A stretch of 64,000 nucleotides of DNA, taken from contig CALSFV010000237.1 in NCBI GenBank assembly GCA_943737045.1, forward strand, positions 806,001-870,000. Reading direction: 5' to 3'. Position 1 is the first letter of the stretch. The number at the start of each line of letters is the position of its first letter. Source of the stretch: Parapristionchus giblindavisi (lineage: Eukaryota > Nematoda > Chromadorea > Rhabditida > Diplogasteridae). Below the pieces are notes generated by a model, which saw nothing but the letters and a program-made list of their open reading frames with translations, made no database searches and was not told the DNA's origin. Made by a program: the position numbers and the translations under genes. Shown piece by piece: positions 28,606 through 42,900 of the stretch.

Positions 28606-30188
28606 ATGCTTGATTCTCTACAAATTTTCAATCACATTGGTGAGGATCATGTTGTGCTGAATATTATTATCATTTTAATTCTTAGGAAATATCATCGACA
28701 TAATATTGATAATTGGATATTTTCATTTGTGTTTATGTATATTTCGATCAAGAAATCCATATCTGAAGACACTATTCTTCTATTTATTCATTGCTTCAGG
28801 TTTTAAAACAAATTTAGTTATTCTTTTTATTGTAAATATTAGTTTTATAGGCATCACCGGAATTTTGAATGAAATTGTTATATTCCTTATTAGAATTATT
28901 AATCAAATTCTCTACATTGGGCCTTCTCTTGGAGGTATGTTTTCTATATAATGTTAGTGATGTCAACGAAAATAGTTAATTTTAAGGTACTATTTGTAAT
29001 TCATTAGTATATTTAAGTCATGCATTATCAGCATCTAATACATTTCTGATGATTTTTCAAGTCTTTAATCGATTTACTTCACTTTATTTTCCGCTAAAGC
29101 ATGATATGGTTTATTTATTTTATCGACTATTTTATCGACAATTAATTAATTTTATCAGATATGGAAATCTCATGTAATTTGGATAATAATTGTTATTATC
29201 AATACTTTTCCTATATGGCTTTATGTATTTATGATAAAACAGGTACAATTTTCACAGTGTAAAATTAATTGAGTAAATTTAATCAGTCCGCTCAATTTGT
29301 TAACATAGGAAATGGGAATTGGAAATACAATGGTATTCCTAAGGAACCACAAGAGGTTTATTCAGATCATTCCGATTATTTGGTTCAATTACATTTTCAG
29401 TTAGTCAAAACATATTCATCGTGTATAATGATATTCTTCATTATAACGACTATTCCTTTGAACTCAATGATACTTCATAAAATAAGATCACTAAGAAAAG
29501 AAAATGTACGGAACGAATGAATTGAGAGTGAACTTTCCTTGACTGAAACAGATAGAATATGATGCATATGATAGAGAATATGAAAAGATATCTTAAAGAT
29601 ATCTAAGATGTCTTAAGACAAAGTATAATGATAAATTCAAGACGTGAAACACTGCCTCGTTTGTTTTATTATTTGTATTCTTTATCGTTTTTCTTTGTAT
29701 ACACTGTCCAAGTTGAGTCTCGGAATTAAATATCCTTTACGTATCTATATTATATAGTGGATTAGTAAAGTAAGAACTGCGAATTCTTCCAGCAAATCTA
29801 CCTCAACGATGAACGAATATTTCTGTACTATGTAATCATTATCACAAATGCCTATTTAGTTCATTTTATACATCAGGTAAGTAAAGGAAATGGAGTGATG
29901 ATTAGAAAATGAAACAGTTTAAGGGTTTCTGGTTCCTTGCGTCAACTTTGCAAAATGTTGAACTACTTTTTCTGGCATCTACTTCGGTTTGTGATTACTA
30001 ATATTGATGAATCTTCATTGATTTCATTTTAATTATAGTATCCATATATCAACGCAATCAATACATTTATTCCTCCAATTGCTCTTCTTTGTATGTCTCA
30101 ACCTATTCGACAATGTATTGGATTGGAATCAATATCTTTTCTTGATTCAATTAATGTCACTCATTCTATACGAAATTCCAATGTTTAA
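28606..30188 (+). CDS. Chemoreceptor, Srg superfamily (Srv-like), copy 3
   Basis: Ten exons: 28606-28639, 28686-28799, 28851-28934, 28987-29108, 29159-29242, 29287-29355, 29401-29505, 29793-29876, 29924-29986, 30039-30188; 302 residues. An acceptor-like TTTTTAG ends at 28598, eight bases before the ATG, suggesting trans-splicing. The exon plan is the same as copy 2, and the last exon shares INAINTFIPPIALLCMSQPIR with it. FNRFTSLYFPLKHDMIW follows helix 3 and NIGNGNWKYNGIP marks the extracellular loop. Exon 9 could instead start at 29918 (two residues longer); homology favours 29924. The protein is probably a functional chemosensory receptor produced by inverted local duplication. Confidence 0.88.
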
Positions 30189-30421
30189 TAGTCGTGTATT
30201 AATTGACAAGAAGGAAAATTCATAATATTTGCACTGATCGAAAGCATTAAAGAAGAGAACAACTGTAAAATTACATTTCAAGTTTTTCACAGTTTCACAG
30301 TAGAGTATTACAAAAGATCGATACATTTACAAATAGGAAAAAAAACAAAAATTGATATAGTTGAAAGCACAAACAAACTCATTTCTGGGAAGATATTCAT
30401 TATATTTGAGTAATATAATAG

Positions 30422-30692
30422 TAGCGATCGCTCAACTGTTTAAATTTTTTTTAAAATTTTTCGTTGAGTCTGAATAGTGTTTCCAAAATTTGTAATTTTT
30501 CAAAATTTTGAAATTTTAAATATTCCCGCGCAAAAACAGCGCAAAAAACAATAAATCCAAATTGAAAGGTAATTCAATTTTTTACAATGGTATGATAATT
30601 TTAATAATTTTAGAAAAGCTATTCAGACTCAACCAAATATGATTTGTTTACTATACCGTATTGTAGACTCCAAACCATTTGAGAGATCGCTA
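30422..30692. repeat. Inverted-repeat element, about 270 bp
   Basis: The ends TAGCGATCGCTCAACTGTTT (left) and the complement of the right end (TAGCGATCTCTCAAATGGTTT) match with few changes. An inner arm GTTGAGTCTGAATAG is repeated in inverted form at about 30617-30632. Confidence 0.75.
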
Positions 30693-32546
30693 TCCGCAAT
30701 CGTGCAAACAATTATTTCTCACTAATTGATGTATGAGAAATCGTCCTTACGATTTTAATATGATAATTAAAAAGAATTGAGTGCAAATTCGACATATTCT
30801 CATTCATTTTCGATCTTCGAACGGTGGCTCTAAAATAAATGGCCGCTGCGACTTTGCACGAAATTAAGAGTCAAAATCGCGCAGAATGACTTTTCTTCAT
30901 TTTTATATCGAACATTGTCCGACCGGTCGTGCAATTGCACGAATTCGGATCTCTAATCCCTACAATTAACATTGTTTTTAATTATTTATTAATTGAGAAA
31001 ACCCTCATGCGTTGCTATGCTGCCTTTAGGAAAGTCTACCATGCATGTTTAAACAGTAATCAATATCAATATCTTTATCGGCAAGACAATCAGAATTCTT
31101 CCAGTCAAATTATGAGTAGGATAAAGTAATACGATAAGAAGTAATCGATAAATGAATACAAACAAACGATGTTATTGTCATAAATATTTGTATATGAGGC
31201 CGTTTGTGCAAGACTCGACAAGTGCCGGCACAGACAAAAAATCAAAAATTGGGTATCGATGTTCTCGGGGGTGCTCATGTGATGGTCATGTTCATATTTC
31301 TATGTTTCATATGAAATATATTATATAACTCTTCTTTCACTTTATGGATCATTTCATTCTCTTCTTCTTCCTTCTTCTTTTTCTCTTTTCTATTCGTTTG
31401 AGACGACGTTGTTAGTATCCGTTTCGATCATAATAAAACATTTATTATAAAAGATGAAGATTGTGAAACTATTTGATCATTCTCTTTTCTTCTATTCAAT
31501 TCTATCTTTATTACATCCGCTTTCTTCTAAGCCGAAATATGCTTAGCACATTTCATATTGTTTCAATTTATTATTCTTTGTGTATTCATTTTAATCGTCA
31601 TGAGATATATCATCAACCTGAATAATATATATTTATTTAACTGATTAAGTTCTACTGAATATCACACCAATACATTTCATATACTTACATTAAGTTATCA
31701 TATCTCTCAATATATCACTTTACTTGGAAAGAACTTCGCCACTTCCATATCTTATTCTTCATACGATTAAATCAAACGTATCCCATATAGAATATAACTG
31801 AATGTATACACAGATTTACTCTATATAAGTAGTCTTTCCAAGCTCCTTTTTCTATTCTTTGATTGCACAAAAAAACGTCTATAATGGTCTCATACATGAA
31901 TTCAATCATAATCGTATATTTCTCTTTCATCTCAATTCTTTCACTTCATTTTCATATTCCGTGTTACTTTATTCTATAAAATCATAAGGCACGTCTATCT
32001 GTCTGTCGTCTGTCTGTCCGTCACACTTCACTCATTACATTTTCTTCTGCCTTTCTTTATGCGGTGCGGTTGGTAAATAGGCCGATTATCTTTCATCATT
32101 TCTTCTACTTTCTCTGAGGTGCGGTCGGTAATCATTCCTTCTCTTGATCTACTTCATCTAATCCGCATTTTTTTCTTATTGTTTTTTTTATTTATTCTTT
32201 TATATATCCCTTTTCACGTTTTTTTCAAAGCCATTTTTCGCATCGCATTGTTATCTAACCCTTTTGTTTTTCGAATACCGTAACATTTGGAAAACGATGA
32301 AATTAAGTATTCGCGTCGCAAATTTAAAAATATTTCTGGCTGTTGATTAGATGTCTGTATTTGACAATGGTTTCTCTACATATAGAGTTCAACACTTCAT
32401 TATTGATGACCGCGGATAAAATATTCTCCAAAATATTTAATTACAAGTTTTCTCCGTAAAAGGCGTTTGCTACATCGACTGTGGGTGTGATCCGTAAACG
32501 AAAACAAGTTGATCTTGAGCTTTAAATTCTGATTCAAAATATATAA

Positions 32547-32651
32547 TGCATCGTTACATTTGCCGGCCTACGCCATAACCTCCTCCGCCGCGTCTCCGTC
32601 GTCACGGAAGAGGTTACGGCGTAGGCACGTAAGACAAATGTAAAGATGCAT
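32547..32651. repeat. Near-perfect 105-bp hairpin, G+C-rich
   Basis: The left arm (TGCATCGTTACATTTG, then GCCTACGCCATAACCTC) pairs with the right arm (GAGGTTACGGCGTAGGC, then CAAATGTAAAGATGCA). The stem is about 45 bp with one asymmetric bulge. The setting is A+T-rich and intergenic. It may be a small MITE or a transcribed hairpin. Confidence 0.8.
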
Positions 32652-34324
32652 AAAATTATTAGCATAAAAGTCTCTCAACGGTAGAATGGCGTCTTCCAAC
32701 ATCTATGGTATACTCAAGTCAGCAGACGCTTTTGCTAATTGATACAGCAAATCCTCGGAGAAAACTTGAAATTCAATATTTTGTATCCAAGGTTGTCAAT
32801 AATGAAGTTTCTATAATGAACATTTCTGAACTATTTAACAAAGTTATTGTAGTTAGGAAACGTAGCCACACTAAACGACTTCATAGCGGAATGTTGATTC
32901 ACAATTGTAATACATATTTCTGACGAGTTGTTTGAGCTGAACAACTTGAAAATCAACTATTTTAAATATTTCTAATCGAAATTGTTGGATAACAGCTGGC
33001 TCTAATAAGCGATGAGGGATTACAACAATGCTGCAAAGGAAAACTGTGCCCGCATAGAGCTTATTCACATTTTCTAGTTATATTTCATTTTCTCTTATAT
33101 TTGTCATGTAAAGTCGATTTAGGAAACATTCAATCAACTTTAACTTCATTCTAGTTACTTTCACTATAAAAACTCTGAAACACTACAATTTCGGACTTTA
33201 TAAATTTTGCATTGAAACAAAGATTTTTTTCAGAAATTTCGAATTTGATTCAAATACGCAGTTGTCAAAGAGAAAAATCAAGATTAGGGAAATGAAAAAT
33301 AAAAATGATGGAAATGGAAATGAATATGTTGGAAATGAAAAATGAAAATGATGGAAATGTATCTCTCACTGAATCTTCATTGCATTCCTTCTTCCTCTAT
33401 CGTCTTATATCTCATGTTAAACTATTTCATGACTGAACTGTTTGACAATGGAATGAATGAATGAAGTGAAATATAAGAGAGGAAGGATATTGAGAGAAGG
33501 AGAAAATATAACTATTATGTGTATAGACGAAATGGTTCACTTCTTCGAATCAACAATATTTTCTTACTTTAAGTTACTCCATTTTGATTTCTTCAATTGA
33601 TCTAATAAATTCATCACGAATCCATAAAAGTGAGTGAAAATTAATCTCAGAAGTCTCCCTCTCCCTCTCCCTCTCCCTTTTCTACCTCTTGTTAATCTTC
33701 TAAGAGAAGCCATCACCAGAGCAGAAGATATTTATTGAATACATAGAATGAATATATTCTGTTGTGTATTGTTCATTCTGTCCTTATCTACAGTATGACT
33801 ACAATATCCATTCATCTATTCTAATCTTCTTATTCATTTCATTCATAATCATCTTAGGAAGCACTCTATTCTTATTCCATTTCTGTTTCTTAATCCCCTA
33901 CTCTTCATTTCTATTCATTAGTCATATATATACATCATTCTCTATTCCATTCAATGAATATAGTCTATTTAGAGGATATTAAACCTGTTTCACAATCATT
34001 CATTCATCTTTGTATATTCATTGGAATGAAAAAGTTGATATTGATAAGAGAAAACAAGTTTCAATCAAATATTAAGGTGTGGAGGGAATACTCTTGTTGA
34101 ATAAATAGTTTCTTTATTACCTGTCAGGGAGACAGAGGATACCTGATTCATATCAAAAGTTTACTCAGAAATGAAATCATAATTTTCACTGGTCAATTGA
34201 TTGGTTTGAATGTGAAAGTAATGTACTATCAATCGTGATTCATTCATTCTTCTAGCGATCAAGAAGGTAAATTAGCGTACAATATTTTCTGTATTGTATA
34301 CAGAATAACTATTGCTAACTTCCT

Positions 34325-34373
34325 GACTTCACAGTTTGTTCGCGAAAATATTCGTGGGACCCCACCTTTAACA
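34325..34373. repeat. Copy of the TTAAAGGTGG...CCACGAATATTTTCG repeat end (minus orientation)
   Basis: CTTCACAGTTTGTTCGCG is followed by AAAATATTCGTGGGACCCC and ACCTTTAA. It is the same end sequence as 17511-17566, 27645-27705 (opposite strand) and 28143-28205 (opposite strand). Confidence 0.75.
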
Positions 34374-36986
34374 TGGTTGAATATCCATTTGAAAGGAGAG
34401 AGAGGGGGGAAGGAGAGAGAGGGAGAGAGGGGGAGAGGAAGGAGGTTGGAAGAATCGGAAGGGTGGAGGGTTGGGGGGAGGAGGAAGGTGTTGGTGTTAG
34501 ATTGAGTGGTCTCTTACCCTTGTCACTTTCTTCTCAATATCCACTATACTTTTCATTATCCTTTCCTTTTCTTTCCTTGAATGACACTTTCTTTAATCAA
34601 TCTTTTATGCATATACTAAACTTACCATACATGAAAATAGGAAGAAAAACTTTCCTAGTGACGAAAGGTTAAAAGAACGACTCGAATGACGATATGACTA
34701 GTTCAAATTATTATATTACATAATATCTGATATTAAATGTTGTATTTTTAAAAGATTCGAAATATTAGAATATTAAGTACTATCCAACTATAAAAGTGAT
34801 AAATTGAATTTCATTGGACTCATACTTGTTTTATTTCGTCATATAATAGATTCAAATAGCTACAACTTCTTTTCATAAAACTAACCTACGCAACACGTTT
34901 CTAATGTTTAACACATACTACAAATCAATCACAATATTCTATAAATGAATACATAGATGAATAGTAAAATTAGAATAATTTAAAAAAAGAATGTTGATTT
35001 TTGAAGTCTATTCAATATTCATTTCATTCATTGTTCAATCATCCATAACACTTCCTTCATATATAAAATGTACATAACTTCATCTTTTTATTCGTTCCAT
35101 ATTCTTTTATTAGCATCTAGAATGGTTCTCACTACCTTTACTTCATTAAGTTCCTCTTCACAATTTTGTTTTCCTCTTTCATCTTCAACGAAATCATAAC
35201 ACACTTCGTGATTGAAATCTATATCATTTTCACTGATACTCTCACATAATTTATTGTTGATAACCAAAACTAATTTGAAACTCTCGCTCTGATAACAGTC
35301 TATGGCTTTCTTTGTCAGTTAGAGAGTATGACCAGAGTGAAGACTTCAAATTATCCTGTGGCGTACATTTAAATATCGTCTATGCATGCATTCTTATCTC
35401 TTCTTTTTCTTCTTGAGTCCATTCAGAATATTAAATGAATGGTGTCAACCATCTTCTCAGTCTTTTTTTCTTTTTTGTTTTCCGCTTATTTTATTCTTCC
35501 ATCTTTCTCTATTTATCATTCTATCTGATGGTTATCTTTTATCTGCCATACATACTATATTTAACATGAAATAATATCCCCATTGATAGAAAATATCTTG
35601 AATCGACTATATAAAAAACTTAATTCTCTAAAAAAAAAAGAAAAGATTTGTTGATGACAATCCATACCTAATCTATCTTACATGTAATGATTCTATTCCC
35701 ATATCATATTAATCTCTTCTCATCATTTCTTTCTACTATCACAAATCAAACGTTCCCTCATCTGAAATGACGTATTTATCGATTGAATATTCATAGATAT
35801 CATAACTCTTTAGATTCATTCCAAGAATGATCCACAATAATACAAATAGTATTTGTCTCTCTATACAACATAGATATTCATAACTTTTAACTACTATTCC
35901 ATTCTGTGCTTTCAAAATGACTTGACTGTAAATTTATTCAAACGTCCATTTTATGCAGAATCGAAGCAATATCCCTGATAATGAATATCTTTGCTTATTT
36001 AGAAAATAACAATCAAAAAAGTATGACTAATGGAAAAAGGAAATGATCTCGTGATCAATGACAATAATGAATATTCCTTTATATGTTTATATTTACTTCC
36101 ATCCTCGTCATATTTCAGTGTTTCTTTTCATATCAAACTATCAATTCATTCATTCATTCTTAGACTCCACCCTTTCTGTTCTATGTATTCATTGATTCCA
36201 TTCCATACCCTCCTCCCTCAATCCACTTCCTTCTTTTCATTCCTTATTTTCGCATCTCTAAGGATACCCAAAAAGGCTGAAAGTAAATCGTCATGATTTC
36301 AATGTAAAAATCGCCCACGATAAGTGGAATATCGTTTTTAATCTTTCTGAAGAATTAGTATTGATTTGGTTACTTGCAACAGTTCATTTGATAGATGAAT
36401 AATATTCGAATGTAAAAGTATCTATCCATATATGCATCGCGATCATTCACGTATTTTCATTGAGACCCATTTTATACAGTTTTTGGAAGCAATTACATAT
36501 ATGAAAATAATAAACATTCCACGTTTTTTGCATATAAAGGAAGTGTTGTCGTTTTCTAGTTTATTATTGACTGACATAAGTTGCTAAGGAAGACATCATT
36601 AGAGATAGGTAGAGTTAGAGATGGAGAGTGAGTAATATAGAGAGACAAAGATAAAGATAGAGAAAGAGAGAGTACAAAGAATCTTCACTATGATAGTCAT
36701 TTTCATGAGATCTTTAAAATGATCATTCATTTCTTTTCCATCTCGATATATCAATAGATTTTGAACGGGCAAAAAACCTCAATAATATGCAAATTTCTCG
36801 GTCCTACCTCCTTTGTTCATAATCCATGCAGTGCAGAAAGATCATAGAAGAAAGAGTTTTGAAAACTTTTCAAAAACTCTTTATTTTTATACCGTATTCA
36901 TGTTATCGTCGCTCAACCATTTCTTTGTTCAATATGCCTAATTTAGTTTCATTTTCTTAAATTAATTATTCGTATTTTAGTGAAAA

Positions 36987-39900
36987 ATGATGCGAATCAA
37001 AGAAGCGATTCTACGAAAAAAGATCATTCAACAATTGAATGATGAATGGAAAGAAGATGAAGAAGGTATGTCGTGTTTCATATTTGATCTTTGATCTTTC
37101 ATCTGGAATGATCTTTGATCTTTGAACTTTCTTAGTTCTTTGGAGTTGTCGACATAGTCTCATCATTAATTCTGTCACTTTCATCGACATCAAAATGAAT
37201 TCATTAAAGATAGGACATTGAAGTCCTTCCATTTATATTACTATAAATAAACCTACCTATTTACTTCTCTCCCTCTCACTCTCCCTCTCTCTCCCTCTCC
37301 CTCTCCCTCTCTATCTCTCACCATTCCCATATATCGGATATCTCTCGTTAGTTGACAATTCTCTTCTAATCTTCTCACACATTCATTCTACTCTTTCTTC
37401 ATTCATTCTATCAATATCTCTACTCTTCTTCTGGTCTCTAGGACACCGATCCATCTACGTTCCACACTGGATAGTCATCTCTCCCTCTCCTTATTCTCTC
37501 CCTCTCCCTTTACTTGTGGATGGATCAATCCATCCATGAATCATCTCCATCAATATCATCAATTCTATCATTGAAAGTAGAATTATTCCATCTGAGAGCC
37601 TCTTCAACTCTTGAGAATATTCGACTTCATGCTATTGTTTCATTGAGGAATTACTGGAGAAGTAAAATCATTCTTTTTCAAAATATTTGTTGTTTAATTT
37701 ATTTTTTTTCTTTCAAAATATGAATGTCTTTCTATTTGTTTTCATAATGAACAAAATAAATAAGATTTAAAGAAATATTCTTTGATATGATAGATAGATT
37801 GTTTCATACATTCATTTATTAATTCAGGAACAGGAAGTCATCATATTCCAGCTCTTTCTCCAATTCCTATAGTTCAATCTATAGATGATGAAGGTATATA
37901 TTTAGATACATAGTTTTCATCTTGGAAAGACACGGTTTGAGAAAATCTCAGCCGAATCATGAAAACGATCTTGATTTAGATAACAAATAGCTCGTTTCTT
38001 ACACAAATATCTTAGAAAGTAGTTGAATTATTTAAGTCTTATTTTTGGTGATATTATTTTTAATTAAAAATAAATATATATTTGAGGTATTCAACAAGAG
38101 AGTTCGAATGATATTCATCCATTGATGCCATTTGTTAATGAATTACAAATGAAATTGACTGATCTACAAGTATGTTAATACTTCATGGTTTATCATATTT
38201 CTGAACCCCAGGTGTAAATGAGTCTCAAATGTAAAAGGACATTTGATGGGATAAAAGTAATTCATTCTGACATTCGTATGATGAATGAGAAATGAGTAAT
38301 AGTACATAGAATACTTTGAATGGAATGGATAGTCTAGTCTGATTTCATGCACTTTGCATATTGTTAAAGGCACACCCCGAGATAAATTAAAACTCTCCGA
38401 TCTGACAATGCTCTCTCGCTTTCTCTGTCTACGAAAAAACGTTCCCTAAGGACAGAGTAAAATTAGCTAGGGGAGTGCCGAAAAAGTTATATAGCAAATA
38501 TGAACAGAGTGATTTCTGAATTGTTATAGTAGATTTTCACAAAATAGAGTCATCTATGATAGCTGTTTTCGAAATTCTTTTCATTCTCAGATTCGAAAGA
38601 AATAAACACAGAAAATGAGGGATAAAAAGAGAAAAATATGACTATTACATGTATTTAATTATAGAAACGAGCATTGAAAGTAACATGGAAACGATTAAGC
38701 GAAGCACCAAAAACATCTGGAAGAGGGACAATTAATATTATGGAGAGGGTATTATATTATTATTTATATATCATTTCTAGTCTAAGAATTATGATCAAAC
38801 GAAACTCAGAGTATTTTTCTATATATAAGATCATTATTATATTAATCGCCGTCTGATTCCTTTTCTCATTCCATTACTTTCAATCGTATTTCTTTTCTCG
38901 TTAAACAGCGGAAGTTTCTATTTGAAATGGAAGTCATGCGCTGTACTCGATTATTATTGTAGAATATACTAGATAAACTTATATATAAGAGAAACCATAG
39001 AGAAAATAGATATATGGACTGCATGCATATTTTTTAATATTCATATATTGCAGATATTGGATAAATTGATAGAAAGTGAACCATCAGTACCTTCATTATT
39101 CTATAAATCTGCCTTTCTCTCATGTATTGAAGATCGTCGATGTTGTAGGAATCAATCAAATGAACGGTATATTCATTCTATTTATCTTTTCTTCTTCATT
39201 CATAATGTTTCATATACGTAAGATTAGCTAAAATGTCTTCTGTGTGAGTGAGAATATGAGTCTTAAATTCTTTCTCACAACGTTATCTTTCTATGTAAAG
39301 TGATATTTACAATTAAATCGCATATTTACAATAAAATTTTACACTGAAAAATATTAAAACAATAAAAATAATGTTAATTTAAGTCGTTGGGCGAAGACAA
39401 TAGCAACACTTCGAGATCATGCTCATATTCTTGTATCATTCATTGATACTATCATACAATTGATGTTCGATGGATATACTATTCATTCTGATATGCCTGA
39501 TCCTGAGACTATAGGTACATTATTCTATCATCATTCCATATGGATACTGTAACTTACATAATTATCATGTAGGTAGTATAGTTACCGTAATCTATTTTGT
39601 ATTGTAGAAAAATATTTTACTTCTGATTCATGTCTTTGAGATGAATAGAGTAAATTGAGTTGATATATTATAGAGTCAATTCGTTTATATTCAATATTCA
39701 TAATCGGGTTTTCTCACACTTCAACATTATTCAACATGGGTATTGGGAAGAAAATAATGAATATAATATGAATTTAATACATGGATGAACAGGGAAGGAA
39801 TACATAGATAATGATATTGATGATGAATGATAAATGATAGTGACTTCATGAATAATCAATATCAATAACCTAATCAATAATATCTAATCAATATATTCCG

Positions 39901-42900
39901 AACACAGGTCTTATCCATAATCGTCTGTATCCTCTTGGATTCAATCGTAAAATGTGGAATGTTCTTGGGGAATCATTTGCTGAGGTCAGATAGTTCTTTC
40001 ATAAATAGAACCATTTACGTTAACCTCATTTGATAAAAAAAAGTTTATAATAGCTAATGAATATGATGTATTCATATAGGTATTCTTCATGCAAGAATGT
40101 GTTCGTGCCTATCCTCATGCTGCATCTGCATGGTCTTTATTATGTGTAAGCAACTATGAATAATCCATCTTATTCTTTTGTCCAGCAAGGTTACACTCCA
40201 AACAGCTATCGTATGAAAATAATGTTGAATATTTGATTCATTTTGATTAATTCTTGATTGAATGATTTGGGTTGAATACTTGATTCATAAGAGTAGTGTG
40301 TATATTCCTCTCAATCCATTCCTCCATTGTAGGTATCATTCACTGATAGAATGTTTGCTGCATGTAAGCCCACTTCCTCAACAGCTTCATCCATAGCAGC
40401 ATCTGCATCCACTCATAAGGTACTCAGAATATAAAGAGATCACACATTTAAAAATTGTCAAATTCGATGAGTCTATTATCAAACCATAATAGACAATAAA
40501 AAGAGTACATATATACGCGTTTATGTTCAATTGGTTCAAGATTTAGAGCTAACATTAGAATATGGAATGGAAAGCGAAGGAGAAGACATAGATTTTTTTG
40601 CCATTTTGCATTTCCATACTCAATGAAATCAATATTGTTCATGTAAAAAAAACTTCTGAGGCATATTCAAGAATAGGACATATAATAGGCGACATTTAGC
40701 TTAGAACTAACAAGGGAAGTCAGGTTGGGCGGTCCCGGACTTCGGGATGGGACATATGTATACCATTCGATAGGTATCCGAAAAAGAAGATTTTTCATGT
40801 TGACCATTTTGGCAGAATGCCCCTGGGCGCAGAGTTATTTGCATATTTCTCTGAATTTTCGCCCTACAATGAAACACATTCTCTGTGAGATCGAAAGCAA
40901 GCAGTGGTGAATAAGAGTGGTAAACAACACAAGCAATGATTAAAATGAATTTATTTATTTTTATTTTTACCTAAAGAGGATGATCTATGTATCTTTTGCT
41001 TGCAAGTTCGATTCCCGCACAAGCTACATATCTCACAGAGAATGTGTTTCATTGTAGGGCGAAAATCCTTAGAAATATGTTTATTTATTTAACAGTGCTT
41101 GCGCTCACAATAATACACGCTCGCAAGTGGCTAATACTTATTTGGTTTTCTACAAATGCCGTTCATACATTTTCGATGCCCTCACCGAATTATTATTATA
41201 TAGTGGGTCGATTTAGAAAAATCGTTAATTTCGCTTAAATTGTAATATTTCACATAAAAATGAGCTTTATATAGTGGGTCTACCCTGAAAATGAGCCGTA
41301 TGTAATGGGTCAATCGTCACATTGTGATGGTATGAAAATGTATCAGTTAGGTTCATGATCGAATCAAAGTGTGCTCGATTGATATGGTGAATATATGCGC
41401 ATCTGATTTTGGATTTGCATACATACAATTGAGTGTATGAGAAAGATATAGATTTTATGTGAGGGACCAATAATCAATCAATAATGAATAATGAATTAAG
41501 TTTACATCTGAAATGATCTGCCCTCGTCGTTCCACAACTCGTCCATTAGAATTACCTCTTCGTATATCAAATTCATCATCATCAACATCATTTCAATCTG
41601 ATCATCCATCTCCTTCATATACAATATCTCCATCTACAACTCCATCTCGACCATCTACACTTCCTATTCATTCCTCTTCTTCTAAACCTCATAAACGATC
41701 AGATAAACATTCAATAACTGGTATAACTCCATCATCACCATCATATCCATTTGGAATAATTAGACCTTCTCGTTCTCCTGTAAAGAATCCATCTAAGAAA
41801 CATCCAACTCAACATTTACTTAGATCTAAATCTGAAGTTTCCTCCAAGATCCGTACTACTCTTCTATAAACTTTATTCATTTTATCTTTCATCTTTCGCT
41901 TATCTAGGTGCTTAATTTTATTGATTGCTTTGTTTGCAGTGTTAAATATTTGTTTGTACAGTTTGTAAAATATAATAATTCTCTATACTAGAGAAATACT
42001 TCTTGAGTTTATCTCATTTTTATGATTCAATCTATCACTTACCTATCTGTATTTCTTAAGGGTTATTCATTCCTAAATCATTATTTATCATTGACAACCT
42101 TGCTAAGAACCCATCCTTATGTTCAAAGTAAAGAAAAAATCAAACATGTTTTGATACATCATGATCACTTCTATTGCTGATAATTGAACAAATCGATTAT
42201 CTTCATTCATTGTATATCATATGATTGTGCTTATCTGATTAACGTGCTATTGTTAGGATAAGGTTAATGAATAAATAAATGATTTAAATATTATAATATC
42301 GATCGATATGAATACAATTAAATACAAGGAAAAAACAAAAATAGCTAGATACAGCTTCTTCTTCTTCTTCTAAGAATGAATCATCAAGCTTCCCTTTTCA
42401 ATCTATTCATTCTTTTCTTCACTTAAACAAATGGACGATCGATCTACTCAAATCAAAGAGGTTTTGTTATTCTATTCAATCATTTATTGAATCATCATCT
42501 AGTATCTCAATCTTATTAATCTATTTCGTTCATATCATAGTCAATTGTGTTATTCGGAAAATATGTATATTATGTCAGGTCAAATGATCGATGATCTTAT
42601 TTGTAGTCATCTGCAAGATCAAAGATCAAAAAGAGAAGTCAACCAGCACGGAAGAAAACTCAATATATTCAATTCAAGAAAGAATCGAATGATAAATCTC
42701 CACAGGTTACCTTATAAGATAATTTTTTGTTGTAAGAAATCAATTTTGATAATTTGAATGTTTGTTGAAATGATTATTGGATAATAATAATATTATTATT
42801 ATTAATATAACTTTAGGTAGTTTCATCTCCATCGACTCCAATATCTCCACAAACAGATCATCCATCTACTACATTTGCTTCCATATCAATCAATTCACCT

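Larger units (their letters stand above)
30189..36986. other. Long intergenic region (6.8 kb), no convincing gene
   Basis: I found no multi-exon model. A single frame at 30929-31129 (+) reads EFGSLIPTINIVFNYLL then a basic, Asn/Gln-rich tail; it could be the last exon of a lost receptor, but nothing upstream supports this. A frame at 32705-32923 (+) has no recognisable motif. Simple purine or pyrimidine tracts occur at 33658-33690, 34390-34490 and 36600-36680. Inverted-repeat elements are listed separately. Confidence 0.5.

Noticed and set aside
30929..31129. Possible last exon of a receptor
   Set aside because: The frame is suggestive (hydrophobic then basic/Asn-rich), but no upstream exon of any receptor family was found.
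34373..34672. 99-residue plus-strand frame
   Set aside because: Its N-terminal half comes from a GA-rich simple repeat and it begins inside a repeat end (34325-34373).
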